This document shows positions 38,175 through 48,018 of a stretch of 64,000 nt of DNA, one piece after another. A program made the position numbers and the translations under genes. The notes under the pieces were generated by a model. The model made no database searches, had not been told where the DNA came from, and worked only from the letters and a program-made list of their open reading frames with translations. The stretch comes from Cysteiniphilum marinum. Lineage in GTDB: Bacteria > Pseudomonadota > Gammaproteobacteria > Francisellales > Francisellaceae. Position 1 is the stretch's first letter, and each line of letters starts with the position of its first letter. The stretch covers positions 124,001 through 188,000 of the forward strand of contig NZ_JACYVZ010000002.1 in assembly GCF_014857925.1 (NCBI RefSeq), given 5' to 3'.

Positions 38175-39380
38175 TTAACTTTTAGATTTCTTTTCAACAA
38201 AAACATCTAGAATTTTTTCTGCAGCAGACTCAACCGAGAAGACTGATTTTGCCAGCCTTTTTGCGTTCATGGCATATTCTTGACGACATCGCTTATCCAG
38301 TAGTTTAACAGCATTAGCATACAACACACTGTCATCACCTGTAAGGGAAACAAGACCAGACTTGCTTTCGTTAATGAGCTCCATCAAGTCATTTCCGAAA
38401 TTAACTGATCCTAACACCGGTAAAGGTTGACTCAAATAACCCAATATTTTACCAGGAAAATTATGAGCTTTATGATCTTTATGCAAAGAGAACAAACCCA
38501 CATCAGCAATTTTCTGGATTGAAAAGTACTCTTTCTGGGAAACGCCTGGAAGCAATAATATATTGTTTAACTCAAACTTTTTAATTGCGTCTGCAACCAG
38601 TTGATATTCATCACCTTGTCCAATCAAAACAAAACGTGCCTGACTATATGCTCGCATTTGGTGAGCTAAATTAACCACATTTTGCATATTTTGCGCAAAG
38701 CCAATATTACCACCGTAAATAAAGATCACTTTATCCTCAAGAGCATATTTTTGTCTAAACTCAATATTCGGTATGATATTATCTAAAGAGTCCGTATCAA
38801 CCCAGTTATATAACACACTACAATTCTCTATATAACGTTTATCAGTGTAATTGTTAAACCAACTTAAATTTTCTGGTGACATCACACCAATGTAACTAGC
38901 AGCTTGATAATTAACACTTTCATAATATCGCAAAAACTTTGCTATAAGAGATTGCTGCTTAATCATACCGTGATCTATGGTCCACTGTGGAAAAAAGTCC
39001 CTTAACACCAGATAGCTTGGAATGGAGAAGTGCTTTTTAAGCTTTATCACTGCTTTACCAAAGAAAATGGAGGGTGAATAATACACGATTGCATCAGGCT
39101 TTAAATTATTCTTATTAACAAGCTTCCAAACTTTCTTTGAGAATCTTAGCTCATTAATTAGACGCTTCAATTTTCCTGTATTTTTAACCGCTCCCGTTTT
39201 AAAGCGAAATACTTCTATTTCATTAATCACTTCATGCGCAGGGTCATCATAGTTATTTGGCGTAACACAACACACCTGATGTCCCAACTTATGAAATTCA
39301 CACGCTAACTCATGCAGCATCTTAGCTGAGACTTTTTTACTCTTTGGTAAATAGTCATCGGTGATAATTAGTATCTTCAT
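38175..39380 (-). CDS. glycosyltransferase family 4 (WbuB-like)
   Basis: A 401-residue GT-B enzyme. MKILIITDDYLPKSKKVSAKMLHELACEFHK is the WbuB/WcaI start; the C-terminal half has IFIYGGNIGFAQNMQNVV, FVLIGQGDEYQLV, LLLPGVSQKEYFSIQKIADVGLFSLHKDHKAHNFPGKILGYLSQ and GLVSLTGDDSVL. WbuB proteins transfer L-FucNAc or L-QuiNAc-type sugars and are typically next to FnlA-like synthesis genes, as here. The acceptor is unknown. Last gene of the polysaccharide run before the ATPase insertion. Confidence 0.82.
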   Translation of the reverse strand: MKILIITDDYLPKSKKVSAKMLHELACEFHKLGHQVCCVTPNNYDDPAHEVINEIEVFRFKTGAVKNTGKLKRLINELRFSKKVWKLVNKNNLKPDAIVYYSPSIFFGKAVIKLKKHFSIPSYLVLRDFFPQWTIDHGMIKQQSLIAKFLRYYESVNYQAASYIGVMSPENLSWFNNYTDKRYIENCSVLYNWVDTDSLDNIIPNIEFRQKYALEDKVIFIYGGNIGFAQNMQNVVNLAHQMRAYSQARFVLIGQGDEYQLVADAIKKFELNNILLLPGVSQKEYFSIQKIADVGLFSLHKDHKAHNFPGKILGYLSQPLPVLGSVNFGNDLMELINESKSGLVSLTGDDSVLYANAVKLLDKRCRQEYAMNAKRLAKSVFSVESAAEKILDVFVEKKSKS

Positions 39381-39417
39381 TTATAAAATCAACTCTCAAT
39401 AAGTCAAACAGCATGCA

Positions 39418-40287
39418 TTAGTTTTTAAGATACATACGATAAGTCTGATTATGTTTCTCAATCCAGTCTTGCATTTCAACAATCATAATCTCATAATCAG
39501 GAACAATATAATCCGTAGCGTTGCGCGTACTTATAAAGCTTTTATCTGACTCAAACACCGCATTATCGTGAATATTAACATCACGCCTATTGAATACTGT
39601 TTGAAAAATGCACAATAAATCTTTCTTTGATATACGCTGATTATTACCCAAATGAATTAAACCATTAAGTGGTAGCTGATTCAGCATTAAGAAATGAATG
39701 AACTTGGCAAGCTCCAAAGTAGTAACACCCGACCAGATTGCCTTGCTAAAACCTTGGATATCCCCTTTTTGCTGCATAAACCAATGGAATAATCCAACAC
39801 CTTGCGCTTTTATCTCAGGACCAATGATTGACGTGCGAATGGTTAAGTTGCGATCATTAACAACCTCACCTAAAGCCTTTGAGCGACCATAAAAGTTTGT
39901 TTCATTAGGGACATCAACTTCTGTATACCCGCCTTTTTTACCATCAAACACACAATCTGTGGATATGTGGACAAGCTTATAGTTAAATGCTTGAGAAAGT
40001 CTATCTAAGAAATGCGGAAAGTAAGCGTTAACATATATTGCATTATCTGGGTGATTTTGTGCGTCTTGCACAAGCACACCAACACAGTTAATCACATAGT
40101 TTGGTGCTATGTTTTCGATTAGCTTCTCTAGCTTTTCACGTTCATAAACATCAAGCTGAAAATGATGGGATTCATTTTTAAATGCTCTTGAGACAGTAAA
40201 TAGTTCATAGTTAGCAGTTTCTCTTAGGTATTGCACAAGCAAATGTCCAAGCATACCATCAGCCCCAATCACCAAAACCTTGATCAT
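39418..40287 (-). CDS. RmlD-like sugar nucleotide reductase (WbvR/QnlA-like)
   Basis: A short-chain reductase of about 289 residues. KVLVIGADGMLGHLLVQYL is the Rossmann motif, with HISTDCVFDGKKGGYTE, YGRSKALGEV (Tyr-x3-Lys) and LTIRTSIIGPE, all RmlD-type. Between FnlA- and WecB-like genes it should reduce the 4-keto intermediate to UDP-L-RhaNAc. The cupin domain of WbjC/CapF, used for UDP-L-FucNAc, is missing, so L-QuiNAc is more likely than L-FucNAc. ATG at 40287 overlaps the upstream stop (ATGA); a further Met 15 bases upstream is less likely. Confidence 0.82.
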   Translation of the reverse strand: MIKVLVIGADGMLGHLLVQYLRETANYELFTVSRAFKNESHHFQLDVYEREKLEKLIENIAPNYVINCVGVLVQDAQNHPDNAIYVNAYFPHFLDRLSQAFNYKLVHISTDCVFDGKKGGYTEVDVPNETNFYGRSKALGEVVNDRNLTIRTSIIGPEIKAQGVGLFHWFMQQKGDIQGFSKAIWSGVTTLELAKFIHFLMLNQLPLNGLIHLGNNQRISKKDLLCIFQTVFNRRDVNIHDNAVFESDKSFISTRNATDYIVPDYEIMIVEMQDWIEKHNQTYRMYLKN

Positions 40288-41465
40288 ACGCTTTTCTTCC
40301 ATGTAGTACGGTTAATATAATCGGTATAGCTTTGGATAATGCGCACCATTTTGGTGGAAACATTCGGGGCATCATAGTCTGCTACAACTCTTGTTGCGCC
40401 ATATTGTGCATATTGCGATGTAATAATCTCTACAGATTGCAGCACTCTTTCTTTTCTTAACCCAGACATAACCAAAACACCTTCATCCATCCCTTCAGGT
40501 CGTTCATGCGCATTGCGAATTGTAATCGCTGGGAATCCTAATAAGGACGCTTCCTCAGCTATTGTGCCACTGTCCGAAATGGTACAAAATGCATGTTGTT
40601 GTAGTTTAATGTAATCAAAAAATCCTAGCGGCTTCATAATTTCAATCAATGGGTTTAATACTTGAGCCTCAAGCGCTTGTATTTTTTTCATTGTTCTGGG
40701 GTGTGTTGAAAAAACAATCCGTTTACCATAGAAGTCACCTAAAGCATTTAACGTCTCGATTAAATGCTGAAAGTTTACGTCTGAGTCGATATTTTCCTCG
40801 CGGTGCGCACTTAATACAAAGTAGTCCTTGTCAGTTAATGATAAACGATCTAATACGTTACTCTCTGCAATATCCGTTCGATGAAACTGTAATACTTCCT
40901 GCATGCAAGAACCCGATTTAATAATGGTTTCAGGTTTAATGCCTTCATTAATTAAATATCTTCGCGCATGCTCCGTTAAAGGCAGATTAATATCACTTAG
41001 GTGATCAACAATCTTACGATTTAATTCCTCAGGCACACGCTCATCAAAGCAGCGATTTCCCGCCTCCATATGAAATACCGGAATCTTGCGACGCTTTGCA
41101 GCAATAACCGATAAACAGCTATTGGTATCACCATAGAGCAAAATGGCTTCCGGTTTCACTTCAGCAATCACTTCATCCGCTTTAAAGATTATATTACCTA
41201 TTGTTTGTGCAGTACTCTCGCCTACCGCATCTAAAAAGAAATCAGGTTTTTTAATCCCCATTTCATTAAAAAATATTTCATTCAACTCATAATCAAAATT
41301 TTGCCCCGTGTGCACCAAAACATGATTCATCTGTTTTTCAAGCTCAGCAATAATACGACTTAGCTTGATAATCTCCGGACGTGTGCCAACAATAGTCATT
41401 ACTTTCATTGCTTTTTTCGCTTTTCCCACGTTTTCCGCTTTTGCTGCTTTTGTGCTTTCCATCAT
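40284..41465 (-). CDS. UDP-HexNAc 2-epimerase, WbjD/FnlC/WbvD-like
   Basis: A WecB-fold epimerase of 393 residues. MTIVGTRPEIIKLSRII begins the catalytic domain near residue 20; HTGQNFDYELNEIFF, LLYGDTNSCLSVIAAKRRKIPVFHMEAGNRCFDERVPEELNRKIVDH and ISDSGTIAEEASLLGFPAITIR follow. It should convert UDP-L-RhaNAc to the 2-epimer (UDP-L-QuiNAc). The ATG overlaps the FnlA stop (ATGA) with AGGAG before it, giving an odd Lys/Ala-rich extension of 19 residues; an internal ATG at 41408 would give the normal length. Confidence 0.85.
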   Translation of the reverse strand: MMESTKAAKAENVGKAKKAMKVMTIVGTRPEIIKLSRIIAELEKQMNHVLVHTGQNFDYELNEIFFNEMGIKKPDFFLDAVGESTAQTIGNIIFKADEVIAEVKPEAILLYGDTNSCLSVIAAKRRKIPVFHMEAGNRCFDERVPEELNRKIVDHLSDINLPLTEHARRYLINEGIKPETIIKSGSCMQEVLQFHRTDIAESNVLDRLSLTDKDYFVLSAHREENIDSDVNFQHLIETLNALGDFYGKRIVFSTHPRTMKKIQALEAQVLNPLIEIMKPLGFFDYIKLQQHAFCTISDSGTIAEEASLLGFPAITIRNAHERPEGMDEGVLVMSGLRKERVLQSVEIITSQYAQYGATRVVADYDAPNVSTKMVRIIQSYTDYINRTTWKKSV

Positions 41466-42490
41466 TTTACAACTCCTAAACTTTGTAAATCTTCTTGAAT
41501 CTCACGCAAACTAAATAGCAGATTGACAAGCTCTTTTTCATTCAAGCGATGTGTATTGTGTGAATGATACTCATCAGCCTGTGTCACCACCTCAGCACCT
41601 TCCTCAAAATAGACATCGTAGTTAAGATCTCGCCCATCAGCAGGAATCTGGTAATACCCATCCAGATCAATCGCTTTTACCATTTCTTCACGAGTTAGCA
41701 ATGTCTCATAGAGCTTCTCACCATGGCGTGTGCCTATGATCTTGATCTGATGATCTGGCGCGTTAAGTAGCTTTCTTAGCGTTTTTGCTAACAACTCTAT
41801 GGTTGCAGCAGGCGCTTTCTGTACAAAAATATCACCATTGTGGCCATTATCAAATGCAAATAAAACTAACTCTACAGCTTGATCAAGGCTCATCATAAAA
41901 CGCGTCATTTGCGGGTCTGTTATTGAAATTGGTTTATTATTGCGTATTTGATCAATAAATAATGGAATAACAGAACCACGAGATGCCATCACATTACCAT
42001 AACGCGTACAACAAATTGTTGTGACATTTTCATCAAGATTGCGTGATTTAGCCACAGCGACCTTCTCCATCAATGCTTTGGACATTCCCATTGCATTAAT
42101 TGGGTAAACTGCTTTATCTGTACTAAGCACAATTACTTTTTTAACTTTATTCTCGATAGCAACGTTTAATACATTTTCGGTGCCCAAGACATTTGTCTGC
42201 ACTGCCTGAATCGGATAAAACTCACATGAAGGCACCTGCTTTAATGCTGCAGCATGAAATACATAATCCACTCCACGCATCACATCACGAATCGAGTTAA
42301 TATCTCTGACATCACCTAAGTAGAATTTTAACTTTGGTGAATTATATGATTTACGCATATCATCTTGCTTTTTTTCATCACGCGAAAAGATGCGAATCTC
42401 AGCAATATCCGTTTCTAAAAATCTTCTCAAGACAGCATTGCCAAATGAGCCTGTGCCGCCTGTTATTAATAAAGTTTTATTTTTAAACAT
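41462..42490 (-). CDS. UDP-GlcNAc 4,6-dehydratase/5-epimerase (WbjB/FnlA/CapE)
   Basis: First step of L-FucNAc/L-QuiNAc-type sugar synthesis: dehydration at C4/C6 and epimerisation at C5 of UDP-GlcNAc. LLITGGTGSFGNAVLRRFL is the cofactor motif; IFSRDEKKQDDMRKSY, VFHAAALKQVPSCEFYPIQAVQTNVLG, VLSTDKAVYPINAMGMSKALMEK and TRYGNVMASRGSVIPLFIDQI are strong family marks (the CapE-type YPINAMGMSK catalytic stretch). 342 residues, typical. Coupled to the 2-epimerase downstream. Confidence 0.93.
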   Translation of the reverse strand: MFKNKTLLITGGTGSFGNAVLRRFLETDIAEIRIFSRDEKKQDDMRKSYNSPKLKFYLGDVRDINSIRDVMRGVDYVFHAAALKQVPSCEFYPIQAVQTNVLGTENVLNVAIENKVKKVIVLSTDKAVYPINAMGMSKALMEKVAVAKSRNLDENVTTICCTRYGNVMASRGSVIPLFIDQIRNNKPISITDPQMTRFMMSLDQAVELVLFAFDNGHNGDIFVQKAPAATIELLAKTLRKLLNAPDHQIKIIGTRHGEKLYETLLTREEMVKAIDLDGYYQIPADGRDLNYDVYFEEGAEVVTQADEYHSHNTHRLNEKELVNLLFSLREIQEDLQSLGVVK

Positions 42491-42491
42491 T

Positions 42492-43796
42492 TTATGATTC
42501 TCCTTTATTTCTGAGATGTTTTTTTAATACCAGTATTCTTAAAATCACATAAAGTAACACAAAGATTAACAAGGTTCCTATAGATGCGGTAAATTCAGAG
42601 TAAAACATTAATGCACATAACATAACACTAAATAAATAAAGCACTCCCCAATCTACAATCGGTAAACTAAATCTAGCTCTCAAAGCTAGTCTGAATCTTA
42701 TATATATATAAACTAAAATATAATTCACTACAAACAGTAGTATCAAACCAAACACTGGACCAATGGAGTATCCAAAGTTTAAAATTCCCTCTGCAATAAC
42801 ACCCGGACTATAAGCGCTAGTAAGATCTCCTTTGTGTATTATATGAGTCAACACTGTCCCTCCACTTTCTGGCTTAGCAGGAAATATCTCTCTAGGAATT
42901 AAATTTGTTATGGCTGAAACATAAGTCATACCATATTGTAAATTATCAAAATCATGTTCATATATGATATTCAATGGAGTAACACCGTAATTCCCTTGAA
43001 TAGAGGAGGCTTGACTATAGTTATCCATCATTTTGTTAATTATTGTTTCCAAACCCACAGAGCCAGTCAAAACTCCTGATAAATTATCACGCATAACCAC
43101 AGAGGCATTAAGCACTATAACTCCTAAACAAGCGGCTACAATATACTCCCAAATTTTTATCGGTCGAATAAAATAATGACATGAGATAATTATAAATAAT
43201 ATTAATCTGAAAAAATCTCCCCTTGAACCAGAGCTAAATGCAATAGCTCCGGATAACAGAAGAATAAAACTAATACACCAAAAGTATTTTTTCCGCCCTC
43301 CAGAAGATTTATCAAAAAAAATCAATATAAATATTACGAAACTAATTAAAAATATAAAGCTTCTCACAATAGTAATATAACCAAGCCCCTTCCACTCCTG
43401 AACTCTCAAAGCTATACTTGATATATAATTGGACAAACTTCCAAATTGCATAATAATTAAGAAAATATAAGTTAAAGTAATAAAAATAAACAACAAACTA
43501 AGTTGCCTTACTATGGCACGGATTTCTATTTCTGTTTCTGAATGCTTGATACTAATCTCATGCTTTACACTACATTTTGCTAAATAATGCAACTCTAAAA
43601 AAATCATGATAAATCCAAACAAAATAAAAATAATTCCGTAAAGGTACACATAAAAGTGTAAGTTTATATTGACAAACAACTGGTTAAATCCAAGAAAAAA
43701 ATATAAAAGATAAAATTTTGTAGGAGAAAACACATCTTTATTCAGAAATGATGAAATCAAAACAAATATATACAATATCAGCACAAAAAAGTTCAT
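42492..43796 (-). CDS. O-antigen polymerase (Wzy-like)
   Basis: A 434-residue protein with about 12 hydrophobic segments. FSSGSRGDFFRLILFI and the large loop with LIPREIFPAKPESGGTVLTHII and SAYSPGVIAEGILNFGYSIGPVFG match the oligosaccharide-repeat-unit polymerase family. Wzy joins repeat units in the periplasm. The gene is very AT-rich, like the Wzx gene, which is usual for transferred polysaccharide loci. It overlaps the upstream glycosyltransferase by four bases. Sequence identity in this family is low, so the call rests on motifs and context. Confidence 0.8.
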   Translation of the reverse strand: MNFFVLILYIFVLISSFLNKDVFSPTKFYLLYFFLGFNQLFVNINLHFYVYLYGIIFILFGFIMIFLELHYLAKCSVKHEISIKHSETEIEIRAIVRQLSLLFIFITLTYIFLIIMQFGSLSNYISSIALRVQEWKGLGYITIVRSFIFLISFVIFILIFFDKSSGGRKKYFWCISFILLLSGAIAFSSGSRGDFFRLILFIIISCHYFIRPIKIWEYIVAACLGVIVLNASVVMRDNLSGVLTGSVGLETIINKMMDNYSQASSIQGNYGVTPLNIIYEHDFDNLQYGMTYVSAITNLIPREIFPAKPESGGTVLTHIIHKGDLTSAYSPGVIAEGILNFGYSIGPVFGLILLFVVNYILVYIYIRFRLALRARFSLPIVDWGVLYLFSVMLCALMFYSEFTASIGTLLIFVLLYVILRILVLKKHLRNKGES

Positions 43797-44866
43797 TTGC
43801 TACCTTTTAAATAATTCTTAATTATTTTTCTTGTAATATTACCCCATAAATATTCTTGCTCACAAAGTTCTTTTGCTCTCATCGAAATAACCATATTTTC
43901 CTCAAAAGTCAAGGTTATTCCCTTTAAGACTGCTTCACTTATTGTATCTGCAACAACGAATCCACAGCCATAGCTCTCAATACACTCAGCTATATTAGTT
44001 TCTCTAGTCACGACTCCGGCTAAACCGTAGGATAAACATTCAATCGCCGACATGGGGTGTCCTTCAAATCTTGAAACCAACACAAAAAAACTAGATGATA
44101 AAATTACTTGCTCTTTATCCCTACCATACACTGGAGGATGTATCTTCACTAAATCATCAACGCCAAGTTCTAATATTAATTTCTCAAGCAAAGCTTTACC
44201 GCCTTTAGGTTCATCCGAGCCATACATTTCCAAAGTATAACCAGCTTCTCTGAGTTGTTCCTTAATTTCACTTACAGCATATATAAGACTATCTAGCCCT
44301 TTTGTATAAGGGTCAAGTCGCCCTAAATACAAAATTTTCTTTGCTAATTGTACTTTTTGATCTAATTTACTCGTTTTAGGAATTTCAATTCCATTTGGAA
44401 TAGTAAAGTTTGCTTTTCTAAAATAAATTGACATCTTTTTTTCTTGTGCCGTCAAAAAATGTATTTTCTTTGCTCGAGCAAGGAATAAAAAGTAAAGTGG
44501 TGAAAACAACAACTTCTTATACCACTTGCGCTTCAGGGCATTTTTAGTTAAAGAGCCTCTTGGCACGACAATGTAAGGAAGCCTTCTTAGGAAACAGTTC
44601 GCTGATAAACTAATAAACTGCTTCTCCCAAAACTGATGAAACACGATAAGATCATAATTTTGCATAGATTTAAATGAAAAATCCTTATAATCAAAATACT
44701 TAAAAGCATACTTCTTAGTAATTGACGGATTAGCACGTTGATGCGTTAGATTAACTAAATCACTAACAACACCGTTTTCATTTAAGGCTTTTATCATTGC
44801 AGGCACAGAAAACGATGGCCCATTTGACACATCATGAAAGATAGCGCATATATGTAGGGTTTTCAT
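43793..44866 (-). CDS. glycosyltransferase family 4
   Basis: A 357-residue GT-B transferase. Evidence: MKTLHICAIFHDVSNGPSFSVPAMIKALNENG, KILYLGRLDPYTKGLDSLIYAV, LEMYGSDEPKGGKALLEKLI, VYGRDKEQVILSSSFFVLVSRFEGHPMSAIECLSYG (with the Glu-x7-Glu of this family) and GLAGVVTRETNIAECIESYGCGFVV. Donor and acceptor are unknown. Overlaps wzy by four bases and is 13 bases after the amidotransferase gene. Confidence 0.85.
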   Translation of the reverse strand: MKTLHICAIFHDVSNGPSFSVPAMIKALNENGVVSDLVNLTHQRANPSITKKYAFKYFDYKDFSFKSMQNYDLIVFHQFWEKQFISLSANCFLRRLPYIVVPRGSLTKNALKRKWYKKLLFSPLYFLFLARAKKIHFLTAQEKKMSIYFRKANFTIPNGIEIPKTSKLDQKVQLAKKILYLGRLDPYTKGLDSLIYAVSEIKEQLREAGYTLEMYGSDEPKGGKALLEKLILELGVDDLVKIHPPVYGRDKEQVILSSSFFVLVSRFEGHPMSAIECLSYGLAGVVTRETNIAECIESYGCGFVVADTISEAVLKGITLTFEENMVISMRAKELCEQEYLWGNITRKIIKNYLKGSK

Positions 44867-44879
44867 TATTCCTCTGCCT

Positions 44880-46766
44880 TTAATGCCATTTTTCTAACCA
44901 TTGAGAAAATATCAAAATATTCCATATGATATTTTGATATTTATCTTCCCCTGCTAGAAACTTTGCCCAGTAATTATGAGTTAAATTCATATTAATCATA
45001 TTAGTTTGCGTTAATTTCTTACTAAATAGATAATACTCTGCCATCGGTTTTAACTCACCTTTAAGCCAATGAGCTAAAGGAATACTAAAGCCCATTTTAG
45101 GACGCTCAACCAATGACTGTGGTACATATTGGTACAGTATGTCTTTAAGTATTACTTTCCCTTTTTTATTATTGATTTTATAACTAAGCGGCAAACTAAA
45201 CGCCAACTTAAAAAGGTGATGATTTAGAAATGGAACTCGTGTTTCTAGCGAATTTGCCATAGCGCTGCGATCAACTTTTGTTAAGATGTCATCCATCATA
45301 TAGCGCTGACTATCCCAATACATAATTTGCTCTGCTAATGTTTTTTCCAATAGAGGCTCAGAAGGCTGATCTTTTTGATCAAAACCTACTCTCATCACCA
45401 AGTCTTCATAGGCAAAATTTTGTGCAAGCAATGCACTATAGATCGAAAATAAAGATTCATTTCCTTTGAAATCAAGTTTCTTTAAACGCTCTAGTTGCTC
45501 CGCAATTTTATGCCATTTTGTCTGCTGGGCATAAGTCAGAAAACTACTAGGTGTTAATCTTAGCACATTTCTATAAAAAGCACTGTCTACGAGTTTATGT
45601 TTAATAAAAGGCGCTTGCCAATGTCTAGTATAACCACCAAATAACTCATCTGCTCCATCACCAGTTAAAGACACCTTAACGGATTTAGCTGCCAATTTAC
45701 TAACTAAGTAAGTGGGGATTTGTGAAGAGTCAGCAAATGGTTCATCATAAATATGCGCTAACCTAGGGATTAAATCCAAGGCTTCTTTTTCTGAGATATA
45801 TAACTCAGTGTGCTGTGTACCAAGGTGTTTAGCAACAGCAAGCGCGTATTGAGCCTCATCATATTTTTTTTGCGCAAAACCAATACTAAATGTATTCACT
45901 TTGCTTGTTCTCATAGATTGCATCATTGCAACAACAAGCGATGAATCAACGCCTCCAGATAAAAAAGCACCCACGGGAACATCTGCGCTTAGCTGTAAGG
46001 AGATCGATTCTTTTAACAACCTTTCCACATCATCTTTAGCTTGTTTAAAACTCCCTTGATAAGCTGGTGTCTGACTGATTTCATCCTTTGCACTCCAGTA
46101 GTTGATGATCTCACTCTCACCTGATTCCTTAACACAAAGATAACTTCCTTGTGATAATTTTTTAATTCCTTTGTAAATAGATTGCGGTGTTGGTACATAG
46201 CCAAGCTTCATGTAGTCAACTAAGGCATTTTGATCAATCTCAAGTGCATCAATATAATTTACCTGTATTGCTTTAAGCTCTGAGGCAAAAACAAAATCGT
46301 CGGCCACATGACCATAATATAGAGGCTTTTCACCAAAACGATCTCTTGCTAGATATAAGCATTTTTCATATCTATCCCAGCATGCAAACGCAAACATACC
46401 CGTAGTTTTTTTTAAGGTGGTCTCTATACCCCAAACTGCAATTGCATTAACAAGAACCTCAGTATCAGTGTCACTTTGAAATGACGTAGACATATCTTTA
46501 GATAATGTATTCTTTAAATCTAAATAGTTGTAAATTTCACCATTAAATGCGATAACCCACCTGCCACAGTGCGACAACATCGGTTGGTGACCTGCCACTG
46601 ATAAATCATGGATAGACAAGCGCACATGCCCCAAATAAACATTATCTTTAGCCCATATACCATCATCATCAGGTCCGCGATGCTTAAGCATATCAATAGA
46701 TCTTTTTAATTTTGCAACATGCCTCTCATTTGGGTGCTTTGTTACAATTCCTACTATTCCGCACAT
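44880..46766 (-). CDS. glutamine-dependent asparagine synthase-like amidotransferase
   Basis: A 628-residue AsnB-family enzyme. N-terminal class II glutaminase with Cys2 (MCGIVGIV), HRGPDDDGIW and WVIAFNGEIYNYLDL; synthetase domain with the PP-loop GAFLSGGVDSSLVVAMM, SLTGDGADELFGGYTRHW and the C-terminal LETRVPFLNHHLF and PKMGFSIPLAHWL. In polysaccharide loci such enzymes (for example Francisella WbtH) amidate uronic acids such as GalNAcA. GalNAcA synthesis genes are in this locus, which supports that use over free asparagine synthesis. Confidence 0.9.
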   Translation of the reverse strand: MCGIVGIVTKHPNERHVAKLKRSIDMLKHRGPDDDGIWAKDNVYLGHVRLSIHDLSVAGHQPMLSHCGRWVIAFNGEIYNYLDLKNTLSKDMSTSFQSDTDTEVLVNAIAVWGIETTLKKTTGMFAFACWDRYEKCLYLARDRFGEKPLYYGHVADDFVFASELKAIQVNYIDALEIDQNALVDYMKLGYVPTPQSIYKGIKKLSQGSYLCVKESGESEIINYWSAKDEISQTPAYQGSFKQAKDDVERLLKESISLQLSADVPVGAFLSGGVDSSLVVAMMQSMRTSKVNTFSIGFAQKKYDEAQYALAVAKHLGTQHTELYISEKEALDLIPRLAHIYDEPFADSSQIPTYLVSKLAAKSVKVSLTGDGADELFGGYTRHWQAPFIKHKLVDSAFYRNVLRLTPSSFLTYAQQTKWHKIAEQLERLKKLDFKGNESLFSIYSALLAQNFAYEDLVMRVGFDQKDQPSEPLLEKTLAEQIMYWDSQRYMMDDILTKVDRSAMANSLETRVPFLNHHLFKLAFSLPLSYKINNKKGKVILKDILYQYVPQSLVERPKMGFSIPLAHWLKGELKPMAEYYLFSKKLTQTNMINMNLTHNYWAKFLAGEDKYQNIIWNILIFSQWLEKWH

Positions 46767-46776
46767 ACTCTATATA

Positions 46777-48018
46777 TTACCCATATGTTCTTGCTATATT
46801 TTCGGGATATAATTTATCAGGAAAATCTGGAAAAACTATATTTTCTCGTGTCAAAAAATGCTGAATATCATCCATATTGAGCTCTTTACTCTCTGTTTCA
46901 AAAATAAAATAAAGATGATCTCCAATTAAATTTTCTCTCAATAAAAATTGGTAGGTTGGCGCCTTTCTATCTTTTGCAAAAAAGAGTATTCTTTTTTTGA
47001 CATATAGATATTCTAGTATCTTGCTTGGTAGTTGCTTAGCGCTTAAATTATCAATAAAGATTAATACATCACATCCTTTTATCATCGATAAAACAGTGGA
47101 TTTGCCCACCTGTGAGTACATTGAAAAATTATTTGGAAATCCTAATTCAAACTTTCGACATACATCATCACAATCAACCTTATCGCCAACAAAAAAAGCT
47201 TTTTGATTAGTCTCTAAATACTTGCTTAGCACAGTCAACGCAAAACTTGGGTCTCGTATGGATTTAAAAAATGTGCCTATATACAACAATTTCGTGCCGT
47301 TATGTTTAAAGTCATAAGATTCTGAGTTACGGTAATCTCCTCTTGAAATGGTTAACCAAGGAGCACAAACCTGAACGTTCGACACTGAGTCATAGGTTTG
47401 CATACTTGCATAGGCCTCTGCACTGACAAACACCTTATTAGCCCGACTATTTACTTTACGCTCCATCGATCGGTTAAGCCATCCATATAACCTAACATTG
47501 TTTGATGGCTGTTCATGCGCCATCAATAAAGAAAAGGGGTCAATATAATCTAGATGAAGCTTTATCTCTGAGAATTTTCTTTTCAAACCATAGCCAACTA
47601 GGTGACAACTAAATGGATAACACAACGATATCACATGCGTATAATGATTGGCTTGATGTAATTGTATGGCTTTAGATTTAGCTGGTTTAATCCACAGAAA
47701 AGCAAAATCTGGCCACATGAAAAAGTGAAATGCCTTTTTTATCATCGTCTTCAATCTAGATTTTTTCACAGGCAAAGTATTTTGTATCTCCTGTAATTGT
47801 TTGGGTTGATAGTCTCTCACCAAAGCGTTGTGATTTACGCGATGTACATTGACGTTATCAACTAACTCATGATGCTCCAACCCTCTATGTAATGAAGTTA
47901 AGATATCAATTTGCTGATATTCTTTCTGCAGATAAGGTATCAATAGTTCAAATTTATTGCTCTGACATGACGACATGGGCGCATAATGATAACTAATAAT
48001 CAGTAATTTTTTCTTCAT
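46777..48018 (-). CDS. glycosyltransferase (GT4-like)
   Basis: A 413-residue GT-B protein. Opening LLIISYHYAPMSSCQSNKFELLIPYL is typical of a GT-B N-domain; the C-half has GTKLLYIGTFFKSIRDPSFALTVLSKYL, MYSQVGKSTVLSMIKGCDVLIFIDNLSAKQLPSKILEYLYVKKRILF, the nucleotide-sugar binding pattern. Weakly related to group 1 transferases; the specific sugar is unknown. The start overlaps the wzx 3' end by 26 bases. Confidence 0.78.
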   Translation of the reverse strand: MKKKLLIISYHYAPMSSCQSNKFELLIPYLQKEYQQIDILTSLHRGLEHHELVDNVNVHRVNHNALVRDYQPKQLQEIQNTLPVKKSRLKTMIKKAFHFFMWPDFAFLWIKPAKSKAIQLHQANHYTHVISLCYPFSCHLVGYGLKRKFSEIKLHLDYIDPFSLLMAHEQPSNNVRLYGWLNRSMERKVNSRANKVFVSAEAYASMQTYDSVSNVQVCAPWLTISRGDYRNSESYDFKHNGTKLLYIGTFFKSIRDPSFALTVLSKYLETNQKAFFVGDKVDCDDVCRKFELGFPNNFSMYSQVGKSTVLSMIKGCDVLIFIDNLSAKQLPSKILEYLYVKKRILFFAKDRKAPTYQFLLRENLIGDHLYFIFETESKELNMDDIQHFLTRENIVFPDFPDKLYPENIARTYG

